From positions 1 through 17,543 of the forward strand of contig JBEPTZ010000091.1 in assembly GCA_041691815.1 (NCBI GenBank): DNA of 17,543 bases, written 5' to 3'. The number at the start of each line of letters is the position of its first letter. The stretch's first letter is position 1. The position numbers were made by a program, and so were the translations under genes. The notes below the pieces were generated by a model, which worked only from the letters and a program-made list of their open reading frames with translations, was not told where the DNA came from and searched no databases. Below are positions 7,956 through 17,543 of the stretch, one piece after another. This stretch comes from 70-18 sp041691815 (GTDB lineage: Bacteria; Pseudomonadota; Alphaproteobacteria; Acetobacterales; Acetobacteraceae).

Positions 7956-9118
7956 GCGAAGCCCTGACCCTGGTGCTCAACGTCGGCTCATCCAGCATCA
8001 AATTCGCCGCCTACCATGCCAACACCCTGGCCCTGCTGCTGCGCGGCGAACTCGACGGCATCGGCCAGGTCGAAACCCGGCTGTCCATCCCGCACGATCC
8101 AGAAGCCCTGATGGCCGGCACCGTCGCCCGCGACGAGCAGGACCACGGCCCGGCGCTCGACTGGCTGCTGGCGCTGCTGGCCGAGCGGCTGGCCGGCCAG
8201 CATATCGCCATGGTCGGCCATCGCGTCGTGCATGGCGGCCGCGCCTTCACCGCCCCGATGCAGGCCGATGCGGCGGTACTCGACGAACTCCGCCGCCTCA
8301 TCCCGCTGGCGCCGACCCACGCGCCGCAGAACATCGCCGGTATCGTCGCAGCCGGCCGGATCTGGCCGGACGCACCGCAGATCGCCTGCTTCGACACCGC
8401 CTTCCACCGCACCCAGCCCGAGATCGCCCGCCGCTTCGCCCTGCCGCGCAAGCTGCACGACGAAGGCATCGAGCGCTTCGGCTTCCACGGCCTGTCCTAT
8501 CAGTTCATCGCCGAATCACTGCCCGCCCTGTCCCCCGCCGGCGCCCAGGGCCGCGTCGTCGTCGCCCATCTCGGCAGCGGCGCCAGCATGTGCGCCATGC
8601 ACCACCGCCGCAGCGTCGCCACCACCATGGGCATGACCGCACTCGACGGCCTGATGATGGGCACCCGCTGCGGCGCGCTCGACCCCGGCGTGCTGCTCTA
8701 CCTGCTGCAGCAGCGCGGCCTCAGCGCCGAGGCGGTCAGCGACCTGCTCTACAAGCAATCCGGCCTGCTCGGCGTGTCCGGCATCAGCAGCGATCTGCGG
8801 GTGCTGGAAAACAGCGCCGCCCCGCAAGCCGAGGAAGCCCAGGCGCTGTTCGCCTACCGCGCGCAGCAATCTCTGGCCTCGCTGGTTGCCGCCGTCGGCG
8901 GGCTGGACGTGCTGGTGTTCACCGGCGGCATCGGCACCCACTCCGCCAGCATGCGCGCCCGCATCTGCGCCGGCCTCGGCTGGCTGGGCGCGGAGCTCGA
9001 TCAGGCGCGCAACGCTGCCGGCGGCGCCGGGCTGCACACCAAGGCGTCGCGCGTCGAAATCCACGCCGTCGAGACCGACGAGGAGATCGTCATCGCGCGG
9101 GCCTGCGCAGAAAAGTAG
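7952..9118 (+). CDS. ackA: Acetate kinase
   Basis: This 388-residue acetokinase-family enzyme converts acetyl-phosphate and ADP to acetate and ATP, or the reverse. The phosphate-binding start VLNVGSSSIKF (N10), GHRVVHGG (R91), CFDTAFH (D148), RFGFHGLSY (H179), HLGSGASM and TALDGLMMGTRCGALDPG (R239) are all in place. These align closely with the Methanosarcina catalytic residues R91, D148, H180 and R241. The start is GTG at 7952, overlapping the preceding stop as GTGA, which implies translational coupling to the Pta-domain gene. HLGSGAS replaces the commoner HLGNGAS. The stop abuts the first copy of the three-hairpin repeat, which probably ends this transcript. Another short-chain acyl kinase activity (propionate, butyrate) cannot be excluded. 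Confidence 0.95.
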   Translation: MSEALTLVLNVGSSSIKFAAYHANTLALLLRGELDGIGQVETRLSIPHDPEALMAGTVARDEQDHGPALDWLLALLAERLAGQHIAMVGHRVVHGGRAFTAPMQADAAVLDELRRLIPLAPTHAPQNIAGIVAAGRIWPDAPQIACFDTAFHRTQPEIARRFALPRKLHDEGIERFGFHGLSYQFIAESLPALSPAGAQGRVVVAHLGSGASMCAMHHRRSVATTMGMTALDGLMMGTRCGALDPGVLLYLLQQRGLSAEAVSDLLYKQSGLLGVSGISSDLRVLENSAAPQAEEAQALFAYRAQQSLASLVAAVGGLDVLVFTGGIGTHSASMRARICAGLGWLGAELDQARNAAGGAGLHTKASRVEIHAVETDEEIVIARACAEK

Positions 9119-9239
9119 GCAAGCGGCGCTTTTTTGTAAAAAAGCGCGCAAAAAACTTCGTCCCCTGGAGTCTCGGACCGACGTCCGAGACTCCAGGGGA
9201 TGAAGTTTTTTTGCTTCTTTGTTTTCAAACAAAGAAGAC
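9118..9239 (+). repeat. Three-hairpin intergenic element, copy 1
   Basis: This 122-bp element matches copy 2 (10099-10220) at 116 of 122 positions in the same orientation, with no indels. Three palindromes follow one another. The first, 9126-9147, is GCGC-T6/A6-GCGC around a GT centre. The second, 9156-9205, has 23-nt arms around a CGAC loop with a single G-T pair. The third, 9214-9237, has an exact 11-bp stem (CTTCTTTGTTT) around TC. Flanking A6 and T7 tracts extend the second stem. It begins on the last base of the ackA stop and occupies the gap before aqpZ. No coding gene, target-site duplication or transposase is visible; small open frames within it are shared by both copies only because the repeat is. 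Confidence 0.93.
9150..9212. terminator. Bidirectional terminator-like hairpin after ackA
   Basis: The 23-bp stem at 9156-9205 (one G-U pair, 4-nt loop) is bordered by A6 at 9150-9155 and T7 at 9206-9212. It therefore looks like an intrinsic terminator on either strand. In the plus direction it would end the phaC/ackA transcript and require aqpZ to have its own promoter. Confidence 0.8.
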
Positions 9240-9347
9240 CTGCTTCCTGATTTCCCCCCAACACCGCAACGAGCCCTGCTTGAACAAACAGTAGCCAATG
9301 CGAATCGCCCAGATTATCGTCTCGTTCTTGAACGGGAGACACGGGCC

Positions 9348-10091
9348 ATGAAAGCCTATCTGGCGGAACTTGTTGGAACCTTTGTGCTGGTGCTGGGCGG
9401 TGTTGGCGCCGCGGTGCTCGCCGGCAGCCATATCGGCTTTGCCGGCGTGGCGCTGGCGTTCGGGCTCGCATTGCTAGCCATGGTCTACACCATCGGGCCG
9501 ATTTCCGGCTGCCACATCAACCCGGCCGTCACCCTCGGGCTGTTCCTCGCCGGCAAGTTTCCCGCCACCCGCATTCCCGGCTACTGGATCGCGCAGATCA
9601 TCGGCGGGATCATCGCCGCCGGGGTGCTCTATCTGATCGCCAGCGGCCAACCGCATTTCGATGCCGTCGCCAGCGGCTTCGGCAGCGATGGCTACGGCGC
9701 GCGCTCGCCCGGCCAGTTCAGCATGACCGCCGCGTTCATCTGCGAAGTGGTGATGACAGCGTTCCTGGTGCTGACCGTGCTCGGCGCCACCGACGTGCGG
9801 GCGCCGGTGGGCTTTGCCGGCCTGGCGATCGGGTTGGTGCTGACGCTGATCCATCTGGTGTCGATCCCGGTAACCAACACCTCGGTCAACCCCGCCCGCA
9901 GCATCGGCCCGGCGCTGTTCGCCGGCACCGCGGCGATCGACCAGCTATGGCTGTTCATCATCGCCCCGCTGATCGGCGCCGCCCTGGCCGCCGGCATCTA
10001 CGCGCTGATCCGCGAACCCGACGATGTCATCGCCGCCAAGGTGGCGGAACAGGCGCTGCCGCGCGAGCAGCAACAGCGGCGCGACCAGTAA
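9348..10091 (+). CDS. aqpZ: Aquaporin Z (water channel)
   Basis: This 247-residue, six-helix MIP-family channel has both NPA boxes: HINPAVTLG (N58-A60) and SVNPARSIGPA (N181-A183). The narrow aromatic/arginine filter is F38, H169, T178 and R184, with exactly the spacing of E. coli AqpZ F43, H174, T183 and R189. This marks a water-selective pore, not a glycerol facilitator. C55 just before the first NPA box replaces the glycine of E. coli AqpZ. The ATG at 9348 is supported by GGGAGA 8 nt upstream and by the MKAYLAELVGTF start typical of AqpZ; the in-frame ATG at 9219 lies in the repeat. The gene is bracketed by two direct copies of the three-hairpin element. Confidence 0.96.
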   Translation: MKAYLAELVGTFVLVLGGVGAAVLAGSHIGFAGVALAFGLALLAMVYTIGPISGCHINPAVTLGLFLAGKFPATRIPGYWIAQIIGGIIAAGVLYLIASGQPHFDAVASGFGSDGYGARSPGQFSMTAAFICEVVMTAFLVLTVLGATDVRAPVGFAGLAIGLVLTLIHLVSIPVTNTSVNPARSIGPALFAGTAAIDQLWLFIIAPLIGAALAAGIYALIREPDDVIAAKVAEQALPREQQQRRDQ

Positions 10092-10098
10092 GGCCGAA

Positions 10099-10220
10099 GG
10101 CAAGCAGCGCTTTTTTGTAAAAAAGCGCGCAAAAAACTTCATCCCCTGGAGTCTCGGACCGATGTCCGGGACTCCAGGTCATGAAGTTTTTTTGCTTCTT
10201 TGTTTTCAAACAAAGAAGAC
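10099..10220 (+). repeat. Three-hairpin intergenic element, copy 2
   Basis: This is the second copy of the 122-bp element, starting 8 nt after the aqpZ stop and ending 5 nt before the RND permease stop on the other strand. The outer hairpins (10107-10128 and 10195-10218) have the same sequence as in copy 1. The central stem (10137-10186) has two opposed mismatches (TC for GG) and one G-U pair, so it is slightly decayed. Four further single-base differences separate the copies. Filling a gap between convergent genes, it is placed to stop transcription from both sides. Confidence 0.93.
10131..10193. terminator. Bidirectional terminator-like hairpin between aqpZ and the RND operon
   Basis: The stem at 10137-10186 with loop CGAT is flanked by A6 (10131-10136) and T7 (10187-10193). 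Two internal mismatches weaken it relative to copy 1, but about 20 pairs remain. It would terminate aqpZ rightward and the RND permease transcript leftward. Confidence 0.75.
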
Positions 10221-10224
10221 TTCA

Positions 10225-13415
<3,191 letters not shown>

Positions 13416-13419
<4 letters not shown>

Positions 13420-14438
13420 GGCGTGCCGCCGCCGGCCGGCCGCACCAGCACGTCGCCGTCATGCAGGCCGGAGAGAATTTCGATGCCGTCCGGCATGGCC
13501 GGCGTCGGCCGCTCCCGCCCGCGCTGCACCGGCACCTCCACCGTGGCGGCACCCTGCAACAGCACATAATCCAGGCCGTAGCGGGTGCGGATGAACGCCT
13601 GCGGGATCACCATCGCCTCGCGATGCCCGGCGGCGATCCACACCCTGATCCGCTCGCCGACGAAATAACTGCCGAGACCGGCCACCACCGCGTCCGCCAC
13701 CACCCGCCCGGCCTCGATCTGCGGATACACCAGGCTGATCCGGCCGAACTGCGGCACCTTACCTTCAGCGCCGGTCAGCACGCCCTGCAACGCCCGCCCA
13801 TCCAGCCGCACCGGGTCGCCTGTGTGCATGAACGCGGCATGCCGCTCCGGCACCCGCAACCGCAGCACGTAGTTATACTCGGCGATGCTGGCGATCGCGT
13901 CGCCGTTCAGCACCACGGTGCCCCTGGTCACCGGCACCGCCAGCACCCGGCCGGCGGTCGGCGCCAGCACCTGGCCCTCCTGCATCTGCTGGCCGATCAC
14001 CTGGCGCTCGGAAATCCGCGCCCGCAACTGCGAGTTGGCGACGTCCAGCGCGGTGCGCGCCTGGTCCAGCGTGGTGCGCGGCCCGGCGCCCTGGCGGAAC
14101 AGCGTCTCGGCGCGGGCAACGTCGCTCTGCGCCTGCGCCAGTTGCGACTGCAATCCGCCGATCTGCGCGTCGATCGCCGCCTGTTGCAGCACCAGCTTCT
14201 GGTCGGCCACCTCGGCGATCACCTGGCCGGCAGTCACCGCATCGCCATCCTTCACCAGCAACTCGGCCACCGTGCCGCCGAGCCGCGCCCGCGCCGGCAC
14301 CACGTTCAGGCTCTCGACGGTGGCGAACACCGCCTTCTCGTCGGCCACCTGGGCGGCGTGCACGGTAAAACTGTCGGCCGCCTGCGCCGGCATCGCGAAG
14401 CCCAGCAGCATCGCCGCCAGCAGAACATGGGACCGCAT
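13416..14438 (-). CDS. RND periplasmic adaptor (membrane fusion protein)
   Basis: This 340-residue adaptor would bridge the RND permease to an outer-membrane channel. A Sec signal peptide of about 20 residues (MRSHVLLAAMLLGFAMPA then QA|AD) starts the protein. The lipoyl-like half-motifs are ARLGGTVAELLVKDGDAVTAG and VLAPTAGRVLAVPV, around a coiled-coil hairpin (about 85-155, rich in Q, A and E). A beta-barrel domain follows. The ATG at 14438 is chosen because a G-rich ribosome site (14446-14451) lies 7 nt upstream and the signal peptide starts there. It begins 4 nt after the arsR-type stop. Longer in-frame readings up to 14687 are arsR antiframe. It is shorter than typical AcrA (about 400) but complete. 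Confidence 0.93.
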
Positions 14439-14442
14439 GCGC

Positions 14443-14793
14443 TCACCCCCCATCTGTCGCGCCGCCGGGTTCGCTGCCAGTCGCAGCCTCCCCGGGTACG
14501 CAGAAAAACGCGTAGACGGTCTCCAGCACACGCTGCGCCGGCGCGCTGGTAATCGAGTACCAGATCGTCTGGCCGTCACGCCGCCCGGCCACCAGGCCAT
14601 CGCGGCGCAGCAACGCCAGATGCTGCGATGCGGTCGACTCGCGCACCCCCAGCCGCCCGGCGAGATCACCCACCGAGCGCTCGCCATCGAGCAGCTGGCA
14701 CAGGATCAGCAACCGATACGGATGCCCCAGCATCTTGAGGAACTCGCTGGCCCGCTCCGCCGAGGCGGTCATCTGTTCTAGTTTCACTTTCAT
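14443..14793 (-). CDS. ArsR-family repressor, SqrR/BigR-type persulfide sensor
   Basis: This 116-residue winged-helix repressor has a recognition helix at about 53-66 (STASQHLALLRRDGLV) and a wing at 70-80. Two cysteines, C32 (LLILCQLL) and C98 (YAFFCVP), are 66 residues apart. That equals the spacing of SqrR C41/C107 and BigR C42/C108, which form a tetrasulfide bridge with persulfides and release DNA. The metal-site CxC motif of true ArsR is absent. Divergence from sqr fits the role. The ATG at 14793 sits almost at the predicted transcription start and has no Shine-Dalgarno, so either a leaderless start or initiation at Met8 (14772) is possible. It is probably autoregulated with the RND operon downstream. 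Confidence 0.93.
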   Translation of the reverse strand: MKVKLEQMTASAERASEFLKMLGHPYRLLILCQLLDGERSVGDLAGRLGVRESTASQHLALLRRDGLVAGRRDGQTIWYSITSAPAQRVLETVYAFFCVPGEAATGSEPGGATDGG

Positions 14794-14795
14794 AC

Positions 14796-14824
14796 TTGCG
14801 TAAATACGAAATTACGAATATGAT
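14796..14824 (+). promoter_or_regulatory. Promoter of the sqr-trxC operon
   Basis: TTGCGT (14796-14801), a 17-nt spacer and TATGAT (14819-14824) form a good sigma70-type promoter. The predicted start near 14831 leaves a leader of about 36 nt with GGAG 6 nt before the sqr ATG at 14867. Confidence 0.65.
14799..14816. promoter_or_regulatory. Candidate operator of the SqrR/BigR-type repressor
   Basis: CGTAA-N8-TTACG is an inverted repeat in an AT-rich island, between the divergent arsR-type gene and sqr. It falls in the spacer of the rightward promoter and over the -10 region of the leftward one, so one bound dimer would block both. A looser outer symmetry (CATA at 14791, TATG at 14819) is offset by one base. 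Confidence 0.6.
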
Positions 14825-14829
14825 GTCAA
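14801..14829 (-). promoter_or_regulatory. Promoter of the repressor-RND operon
   Basis: On the minus strand a perfect -35 TTGACA (14829-14824) is followed after 17 nt by TATTTA (14806-14801). The predicted start, at about 14794, coincides with the first base of the repressor ATG (14793). It overlaps the sqr promoter over almost its whole length. Confidence 0.6.
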
Positions 14830-14866
14830 TACATGCTTACCCGAGCCCAACGCAGCGGAGAAAGTC

Positions 14867-16165
14867 ATGGCGGAAATTGTTGTCCTGGGCGCCGGCCTCG
14901 GCGGAACCCTGATGGCCTACGAGCTGGCGGACCAGTTGCGGCCGGAGGACCGGCTGACGGTGATCGGCCAGGGTGCGATCTATCATTTCGTCCCCTCCAA
15001 CCCGTGGGTCGCGGTCGGCTGGCGGCAGCGCGCCGATATCGAGATCGACCTGGTGCCGGTGCTGAAGAAAAAGGGCGCCCGCTTCCTGACCCAGGGCGCG
15101 GCCCGGGTGCATCCGGCGGAAAAGCGGGTGGAACTGACCGACGGCGAGAGCGTACCTTATGACTATCTGGTGATCGCCACCGGCCCCGATCTGGCGTTCG
15201 ACGAAATCCCCGGCCTCGGCCCATCCAGCGTGCATGAAGGCGGCGAGACCCAGTCGATCTGCCATGTGGCGCACGCTCAGGACGCACACACCGCGTTCGA
15301 GGCATTCTGCGCCAACCCCGGCCCGATCGTGATCGGCGCGGTGCAGGGTGCCTCCTGCTTCGGCCCGGCCTACGAATTCGCCTTCATCATCGAAACCGAA
15401 CTGCGCAAGCGCAAGATTCGCGATCGGGTGCCGATGACCTACGTGACCCCGGAGCCCTATATCGGCCATCTCGGCCTGGACGGCGTCGGCGATACCAAGG
15501 GGTTGATGGAAAGCGAATTCCGCGCCCGCCACATCAAATGGATCACCAACGCCAGGGTGTTGGGCGTCGCCAACCACGTGATGACCGTCGAGGAGGTGAA
15601 CGAGGACGGCAGCAGCAAGAAGACCCACGAGCTGCCGTTCGCCTATTCGATGATGCTGCCCGCCTTCCGCGGCGTGCCGGCGGTGCTGGGGGTGGAGAAG
15701 CTGACCAACCCCAGGGGCTTCGTGCTGATCGACCAGCACCAGCGCAACCCCGCCTATCCGGAGATCTTCGCCATCGGCGTCTGCGTTGCCATCCCGCCCA
15801 CCGGCCCCACCCCGGTGCCGGTCGGCGTGCCCAAGACAGGGTTCATGATCGAGTCGATGGTGACTGCTACCGCATTGAATATCGGCGCTTTGTTGCGCGG
15901 CGAGCGGCCGCGGGCGCGGGCCACCTGGAATGCCGTCTGCCTGGCCGATTTCGGCGACAGCGGTGTGGCGTTCATCGCCCAGCCGCAGATTCCGCCGCGC
16001 AACGTCAACTGGGCATCGAAGGGCGCCTGGGTGCATCTGGCCAAGGTCGGGTTCGAAAAATACTTCCTGCGCAAGGTGCGCAGCGGCGAAAGCGAACCGT
16101 TCTACGAGCGCTTCCTGATGCGCCAGCTCAATCTCGAAAAACTCAAGGAAACCAAGGTGGAGTGA
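14867..16165 (+). CDS. sqr: Sulfide:quinone oxidoreductase (type I)
   Basis: This 432-residue FAD flavoprotein oxidises sulfide to polysulfide or persulfide and passes electrons to the quinone pool at the inner membrane face. The FAD loop GAGLGG is at 8-13 and VPSNPWVAVGW follows. All three redox cysteines are visible: C132 (QSICHVAHA), C164 (GASCFGPAYE) and C358 (NAVCLADFGD), matching Acidithiobacillus ferrooxidans C128, C160 and C356. The quinone-site segment TPVPVGVPKTGFMIESM and the C-terminal amphipathic helices (WVHLAKVGFEKYFLRKV) are also present. GGAG upstream of the ATG supports the start. It is followed 5 nt later by trxC. A flavocytochrome c sulfide dehydrogenase is excluded by the C358 block and the lack of a signal peptide. 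Confidence 0.95.
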   Translation: MAEIVVLGAGLGGTLMAYELADQLRPEDRLTVIGQGAIYHFVPSNPWVAVGWRQRADIEIDLVPVLKKKGARFLTQGAARVHPAEKRVELTDGESVPYDYLVIATGPDLAFDEIPGLGPSSVHEGGETQSICHVAHAQDAHTAFEAFCANPGPIVIGAVQGASCFGPAYEFAFIIETELRKRKIRDRVPMTYVTPEPYIGHLGLDGVGDTKGLMESEFRARHIKWITNARVLGVANHVMTVEEVNEDGSSKKTHELPFAYSMMLPAFRGVPAVLGVEKLTNPRGFVLIDQHQRNPAYPEIFAIGVCVAIPPTGPTPVPVGVPKTGFMIESMVTATALNIGALLRGERPRARATWNAVCLADFGDSGVAFIAQPQIPPRNVNWASKGAWVHLAKVGFEKYFLRKVRSGESEPFYERFLMRQLNLEKLKETKVE

Positions 16166-16170
16166 CCAGC

Positions 16171-16602
16171 ATGGCCCATGTGGTCTGCCCGCATTGCGGC
16201 GCCGTCAACCGCGTGTCCCCCGAGCGCCCGGCGCTGCAGGCGGTGTGCGGCGGGTGCAAGGCGAAGCTGTTCGACGGCACGCCGGTGGCGGTGGATGCCG
16301 CCGGCTTCGAGCGGCATCTGCGCTCGGATGACATCGCGGTGCTGGTCGATGTGTGGGCGCCGTGGTGCGGGCCATGCCGGACGATGGCGCCGAATTTCGC
16401 CCGCGCGGCGGCGATTCTGGAGCCGGAAATGCGGCTCTTGAAGCTCAATTCCGACGAAAATCCGGCAATTTCGGCCCGCTATGGGGTGCGCGGCATCCCC
16501 GCCCTGCTGCTGTTCAAGGGGGGCAAACTGGCGGCGCAGACCGCCGGCGTGATGACGGCGACGCAAATCGCCGGCTGGGCGCGGCAGAACCGCGCCAACT
16601 AG
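16171..16602 (+). CDS. trxC: Thioredoxin 2 (zinc-finger thioredoxin TrxC)
   Basis: This 143-residue cytoplasmic disulfide reductase has the TrxC layout. An N-terminal zinc ribbon (C6-x2-C9 and C26-x2-C29) precedes a thioredoxin fold with active site W65-CGPC (C66, C69) and the cis-proline segment GVRGIPALLLFKGG. In the usual family the cis-Pro is followed by Thr (IPT); here it is Ala. It starts 5 nt after the sqr stop, with GGTGGAG inside the sqr end as its ribosome site, so the two are co-translated. In this setting it could reduce persulfides formed from SQR product and regenerate protein thiols; that is inferred from position. Confidence 0.95.
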   Translation: MAHVVCPHCGAVNRVSPERPALQAVCGGCKAKLFDGTPVAVDAAGFERHLRSDDIAVLVDVWAPWCGPCRTMAPNFARAAAILEPEMRLLKLNSDENPAISARYGVRGIPALLLFKGGKLAAQTAGVMTATQIAGWARQNRAN

Positions 16603-16616
16603 TTATGTCGCATAAC
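16602..16616. repeat. Perfect inverted repeat after trxC
   Basis: GTTATG-TCG-CATAAC begins on the last base of the trxC stop and ends 14 nt before the next ATG. Arms of 6 nt around 3 nt could be a small operator or an mRNA hairpin near the ribosome site of the membrane-protein gene. It is locally AT-rich against a GC-rich background. Confidence 0.4.
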
Positions 16617-16630
16617 AATCGGAGTTTACC

Positions 16631-16834
16631 ATGACCATCGACAATGCCGTGATGTCGCTCGCCGGCGCGATGGTGCTGCTTGGCACCGCGCTGGGCTGGT
16701 GGGTCAGCCCGTACTGGCTGCTGCTGCCGGCCTTCGTCGGCGCCAACCTGTTGCAGGCCGGCTTCACCGGCTTCTGCCCGGCCGCGCGGATCTTCAGGCG
16801 GCTCGGCCTGCCATCCGGCTGCGCCTTCAGATAG
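16631..16834 (+). CDS. Small YgaP-like (DUF2892) membrane protein
   Basis: This 67-residue protein has two hydrophobic segments (about 8-24 and 28-45) followed by the signature QAGFTGFCPAARIFRRLG. That block is the C-terminal membrane part of YgaP-type sulfurtransferases, found here without the rhodanese domain. C49 in FCP is the family cysteine; C64 is additional. GGAG at 16621-16624 is 6 nt before the ATG. Its place after sqr and trxC, in a unit under a persulfide-type repressor, suggests a role in handling sulfane sulfur or thiocyanate-like species at the membrane. That role is inferred; the family function is not settled. Confidence 0.88.
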   Translation: MTIDNAVMSLAGAMVLLGTALGWWVSPYWLLLPAFVGANLLQAGFTGFCPAARIFRRLGLPSGCAFR

Positions 16835-16932
16835 GCCGTGCAGCCCCGGCATGCAGGCGGGCCGGTTGCTGCGCCGCCTGGATCGGGCTAGCGTCCCGGG
16901 AGGCGTTTTGGCACAGTAACGGGTTATCGCAT

Positions 16933-17543
16933 TTGGCAGAATCGCGCGTCATCGCGTCTGGTGCGGCGGCGGGCGGGCCGGCCGGATTGCTGGATGTGTC
17001 GGGCCTGACGGTGCGGTTTGCCACCGAGCGCGGCCCGTTCACCGCTGTCTCCGGGCTCGACCTGGCGATCGCCGAGCGCGAGACCGTGGCCGTGGTCGGC
17101 GAAAGCGGCTCCGGCAAATCGGTGACCGCACTGGCCATCACCCGGCTGCTCGACTTCGCCGGCGGGCGCATCGAGGCCGGCAGCATCCGCTTCCGCGACC
17201 GCGCCGGCGCCATGCACGATCTCGCCACCGAAAGCCAGGATGTCATGCGCCGGCTGCGCGGCCCGGAGGTCGCGATGGTGTTCCAGGAGCCGATGACCAG
17301 CCTCAACCCGGTGCTGCGGGTCGGCCTGCAGATTGCCGAGGCGGTGGAACTGCACCAGGGGCTCGACCGCACCGCCGCACTCGCCGAGGCGCGCCGCATG
17401 CTGGAACTGGTGCGCATCCCCGACGCCGCCAGCCAACTCAGCCGCTACCCGTTCCAGCTCTCCGGCGGCATGCGCCAGCGGGTGATGATCGCCATGGCGC
17501 TGTCCTGCCGGCCGCGCCTGCTGATCGCCGACGAACCCACCAC
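16933..17543 (+). CDS. Oligopeptide/dipeptide-type ABC transporter ATPase, 5' part
   Basis: The first 203 codons of a peptide/nickel-class ABC ATPase are visible, probably DppD/OppD-like or the two-domain YejF type. Walker A GESGSGKS is at about 56-63, the Q-loop is in MVFQEPMTSLNPV, the signature is LSGGMRQRVMIAMAL and Walker B is LLIADEPT at the window edge. The MVFQEPMTSLNP block is characteristic of the peptide uptake family. The start is uncertain: a TTG at 16933 gives AESRVIASG and no clear ribosome site, and a GTG about 20 codons later is possible. The 98-bp gap after the YgaP-like gene suggests a separate transcription unit. The gene continues beyond the window. Confidence 0.88.
   Translation, partial: MAESRVIASGAAAGGPAGLLDVSGLTVRFATERGPFTAVSGLDLAIAERETVAVVGESGSGKSVTALAITRLLDFAGGRIEAGSIRFRDRAGAMHDLATESQDVMRRLRGPEVAMVFQEPMTSLNPVLRVGLQIAEAVELHQGLDRTAALAEARRMLELVRIPDAASQLSRYPFQLSGGMRQRVMIAMALSCRPRLLIADEPT

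Noticed and set aside
9118..9239. Small proteins encoded in the repeat copies (shared KKRAKNF-type sequence)
   Set aside because: The shared peptide follows from the DNA repeat; palindromic arms explain the sequence and no start site is associated.
9219..9347. N-terminal extension of AqpZ by 43 residues
   Set aside because: It begins inside the repeat, is hydrophilic, and is absent from AqpZ proteins; a good ribosome site precedes the ATG at 9348.
13461..14552. A 363-codon plus-strand frame opposite the adaptor and repressor
   Set aside because: His/Arg-rich antisense product overlapping two well-supported genes.
14443..14793. Arsenic or metal-responsive ArsR and an arsenic resistance operon
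   Set aside because: No CxC metal motif in the repressor, and no arsB, arsC or acr3 gene nearby; the cysteine spacing fits persulfide sensors.
16841..16871. Possible terminator after the DUF2892 gene
   Set aside because: The stem (CAGC..CCGGC with GCCGG..GCTG) is interrupted and is not followed by a T run, so it was not called.

Overview
The window is high-GC chromosomal DNA from an alphaproteobacterium. The class I PHA synthase, the MaoC-Pta fusion next to acetate kinase, the SqrR/BigR-type repressor beside a sulfide:quinone reductase and the very GC-rich third codon positions all fit. The T-rich multi-hairpin intergenic repeats resemble ones I associate with Acetobacteraceae, but that family assignment is an inference. 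No tRNA, rRNA, CRISPR array, insertion sequence or phage gene was seen.

Region 1 (1-4271, minus strand): most of an N-type rotary ATPase operon in the order atpD-C-Q-R-B-E-F. It runs leftward out of the window inside atpF; atpA and atpG would lie beyond. atpQ and atpR, and beta and epsilon genes placed first, are the hallmarks of this laterally transferred F-type ATPase. Consecutive genes overlap by 4 nt down to atpE. A short-chain dehydrogenase/reductase lies 5 nt upstream of atpD and probably heads the operon.

Region 2 (4695-9118, plus strand): a polyhydroxyalkanoate/acetyl-phosphate cluster. It holds phaC, a fused MaoC-like hydratase/phosphate acyltransferase, and ackA overlapping it by 4 nt. 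Together they link storage polymer synthesis to acyl-CoA, acyl-phosphate and acetate interconversion with ATP recovery. The 423-bp gap between this cluster and region 1 has no gene.

Region 3 (9118-10220): aqpZ (water channel) bracketed by two direct copies of a 122-bp element built of three hairpins. The central hairpin of each copy is a bidirectional terminator-like structure. The first copy ends the ackA operon; the second separates aqpZ from the convergent RND operon.

Region 4 (10225-16834): a sulfur-stress divergon. Leftward lie an ArsR-family repressor with the two cysteines of the persulfide sensors SqrR/BigR, an RND adaptor and an RND permease. Rightward lie a type I sulfide:quinone oxidoreductase with all three redox cysteines, thioredoxin 2 and a small YgaP-like (DUF2892) membrane protein. 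Fully overlapping divergent promoters with a palindrome between them occupy the 73-bp gap, so one repressor probably controls both arms.

Region 5 (16933-17543): the 5' part of an oligopeptide/dipeptide-type ABC transporter ATPase, cut off by the window edge.
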